Assembly: GCF_900142035.1 (NCBI RefSeq)
Contig: NZ_FQZI01000001.1
Coordinates: 558,001 to 622,000, forward strand
DNA length: 64,000 nt
Direction: 5' to 3'
Source: Flavobacterium terrae
GTDB lineage: Bacteria; Bacteroidota; Bacteroidia; Flavobacteriales; Flavobacteriaceae
Below the pieces are notes generated by a model. The model ran no database searches. It was not told the DNA's origin and saw nothing but the letters and a program-made list of their open reading frames with translations. A program made the position numbers and the translations under genes. Of this stretch, positions 63,842 to 64,000 are shown piece by piece. Position 1 is the stretch's first letter; every line of letters begins with the position of its first letter.

Positions 63842-64000
63842 ATGGCAAAACAAGACGATTTATTTAAAAATGTGATTTCGCATGCAAAGGAGTACGGATT
63901 TATTTTTCCGTCAAGCGAAATATATGATGGTTTAAGCGCAGTTTATGATTATGCGCAAAACGGAGTAGAATTAAAAAAGAATATTAGAGACTATTGGTGG
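63842..64000 (+). CDS. glyS: glycyl-tRNA synthetase, N-terminal part (3' end outside window)
   Basis: The first 53 codons of single-chain (alpha2-type) glycine--tRNA ligase. The opening DDLFKNVISHAKEYGFIFPSSEIYDGL and DYAQNGVELKKNIRDYWW match the class II catalytic-domain start, with motif 1 following. The frame is open to the window end. The -7 box is so close that the mRNA may be nearly leaderless. Confidence 0.92.
   Translation, partial: MAKQDDLFKNVISHAKEYGFIFPSSEIYDGLSAVYDYAQNGVELKKNIRDYWW

Noticed and set aside
1-64000. Search for tRNA, rRNA, insertion sequences, integrase or phage genes
   Set aside because: No TPsiC-like GGTTCGAATCC arms in cloverleaf context, no transposase or integrase motifs and no long inverted repeats were seen.

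Overview
The window looks like a chromosomal segment of a Flavobacterium-like member of the Bacteroidota. It is AT-rich. Its promoters fit the Bacteroidota pattern TTG-N19-21-TAnnTTTG, for example upstream of sdhC, an ompA-like gene and a PfkB kinase gene. Many predicted lipoproteins and outer-membrane proteins, a Bacteroidota-type TonB receptor, a GH92 mannosidase, an IPExxxVDY-family protein and the order acpP-fabF-rnc-IPExxxVDY-pyk point the same way. I saw no rRNA, tRNA, CRISPR array, insertion sequence or prophage. Both window edges cut genes: the 3' part of ileS on the left and the 5' part of glyS on the right.

Layout. 1-7.4 kb: ileS, a DksA/TraR-like protein that has lost most of its zinc ligands, lspA, a small lipoprotein, a folate cyclo-ligase, uvrC and a patatin/POTRA/beta-barrel protein. 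7.5-14.0 kb: amino-acid catabolism, with an APC permease, hmgA, a small membrane protein, hppD, a candidate small RNA, a DUF3108 protein and tryptophan 2,3-dioxygenase. 14-22 kb: M23 peptidase, small lipoprotein, pgi, TonB receptor, 4-TM protein, RlpA-like lipoprotein and a CYTH protein. 22-28 kb: dinB faces the minus-strand run acpP-fabF-rnc-IPExxxVDY-pyk. 28-32 kb: purN, rnhA, a PfkB kinase and a long PurF-like amidophosphoribosyltransferase. 32.1-32.6 kb: two tandem small-RNA genes. 32.6-43.5 kb: superoxide dismutase, a secreted HExxH protein, an AddA-like helicase-nuclease, kbl, an OmpA/TSP3 protein and an AddB-like nuclease. 43.5-49 kb: two alpha/beta hydrolases, a DUF2891 protein, an AbiH-family protein and an aminopeptidase P. 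49-64 kb: a lipoprotein, sdhCAB, a thioredoxin-like protein, a YfaP/TPR protein, a polysaccharide deacetylase, GH92, a nitrilase-family amidase, an Ig-like lipoprotein, comF, a coiled-coil protein and glyS.

The most striking non-coding signal is at 32148-32508. Two copies of an identical 46-nt block lie 226 bp apart. Each sits at the predicted transcription start of its own promoter (20-nt spacer), each ends in its own, different intrinsic terminator, and each is preceded by a pair of direct repeats about two helical turns apart at the same distance from the -7 box. No gene lies downstream on that strand, so these look like sibling trans-acting small RNAs under shared control.

Two intrinsic terminators are hidden inside coding sequences. 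One is in the first 22 codons of rnc, just after fabF. The other is the pyk terminator, written in the last codons of the convergent dinB gene. With a third hairpin between acpP and fabF they would give stepwise attenuation along acpP-fabF-rnc-pyk, and the rnc hairpin is a possible target for RNase III autoregulation. A three-hairpin RNA candidate at 12169-12276 is the other likely undescribed transcript.
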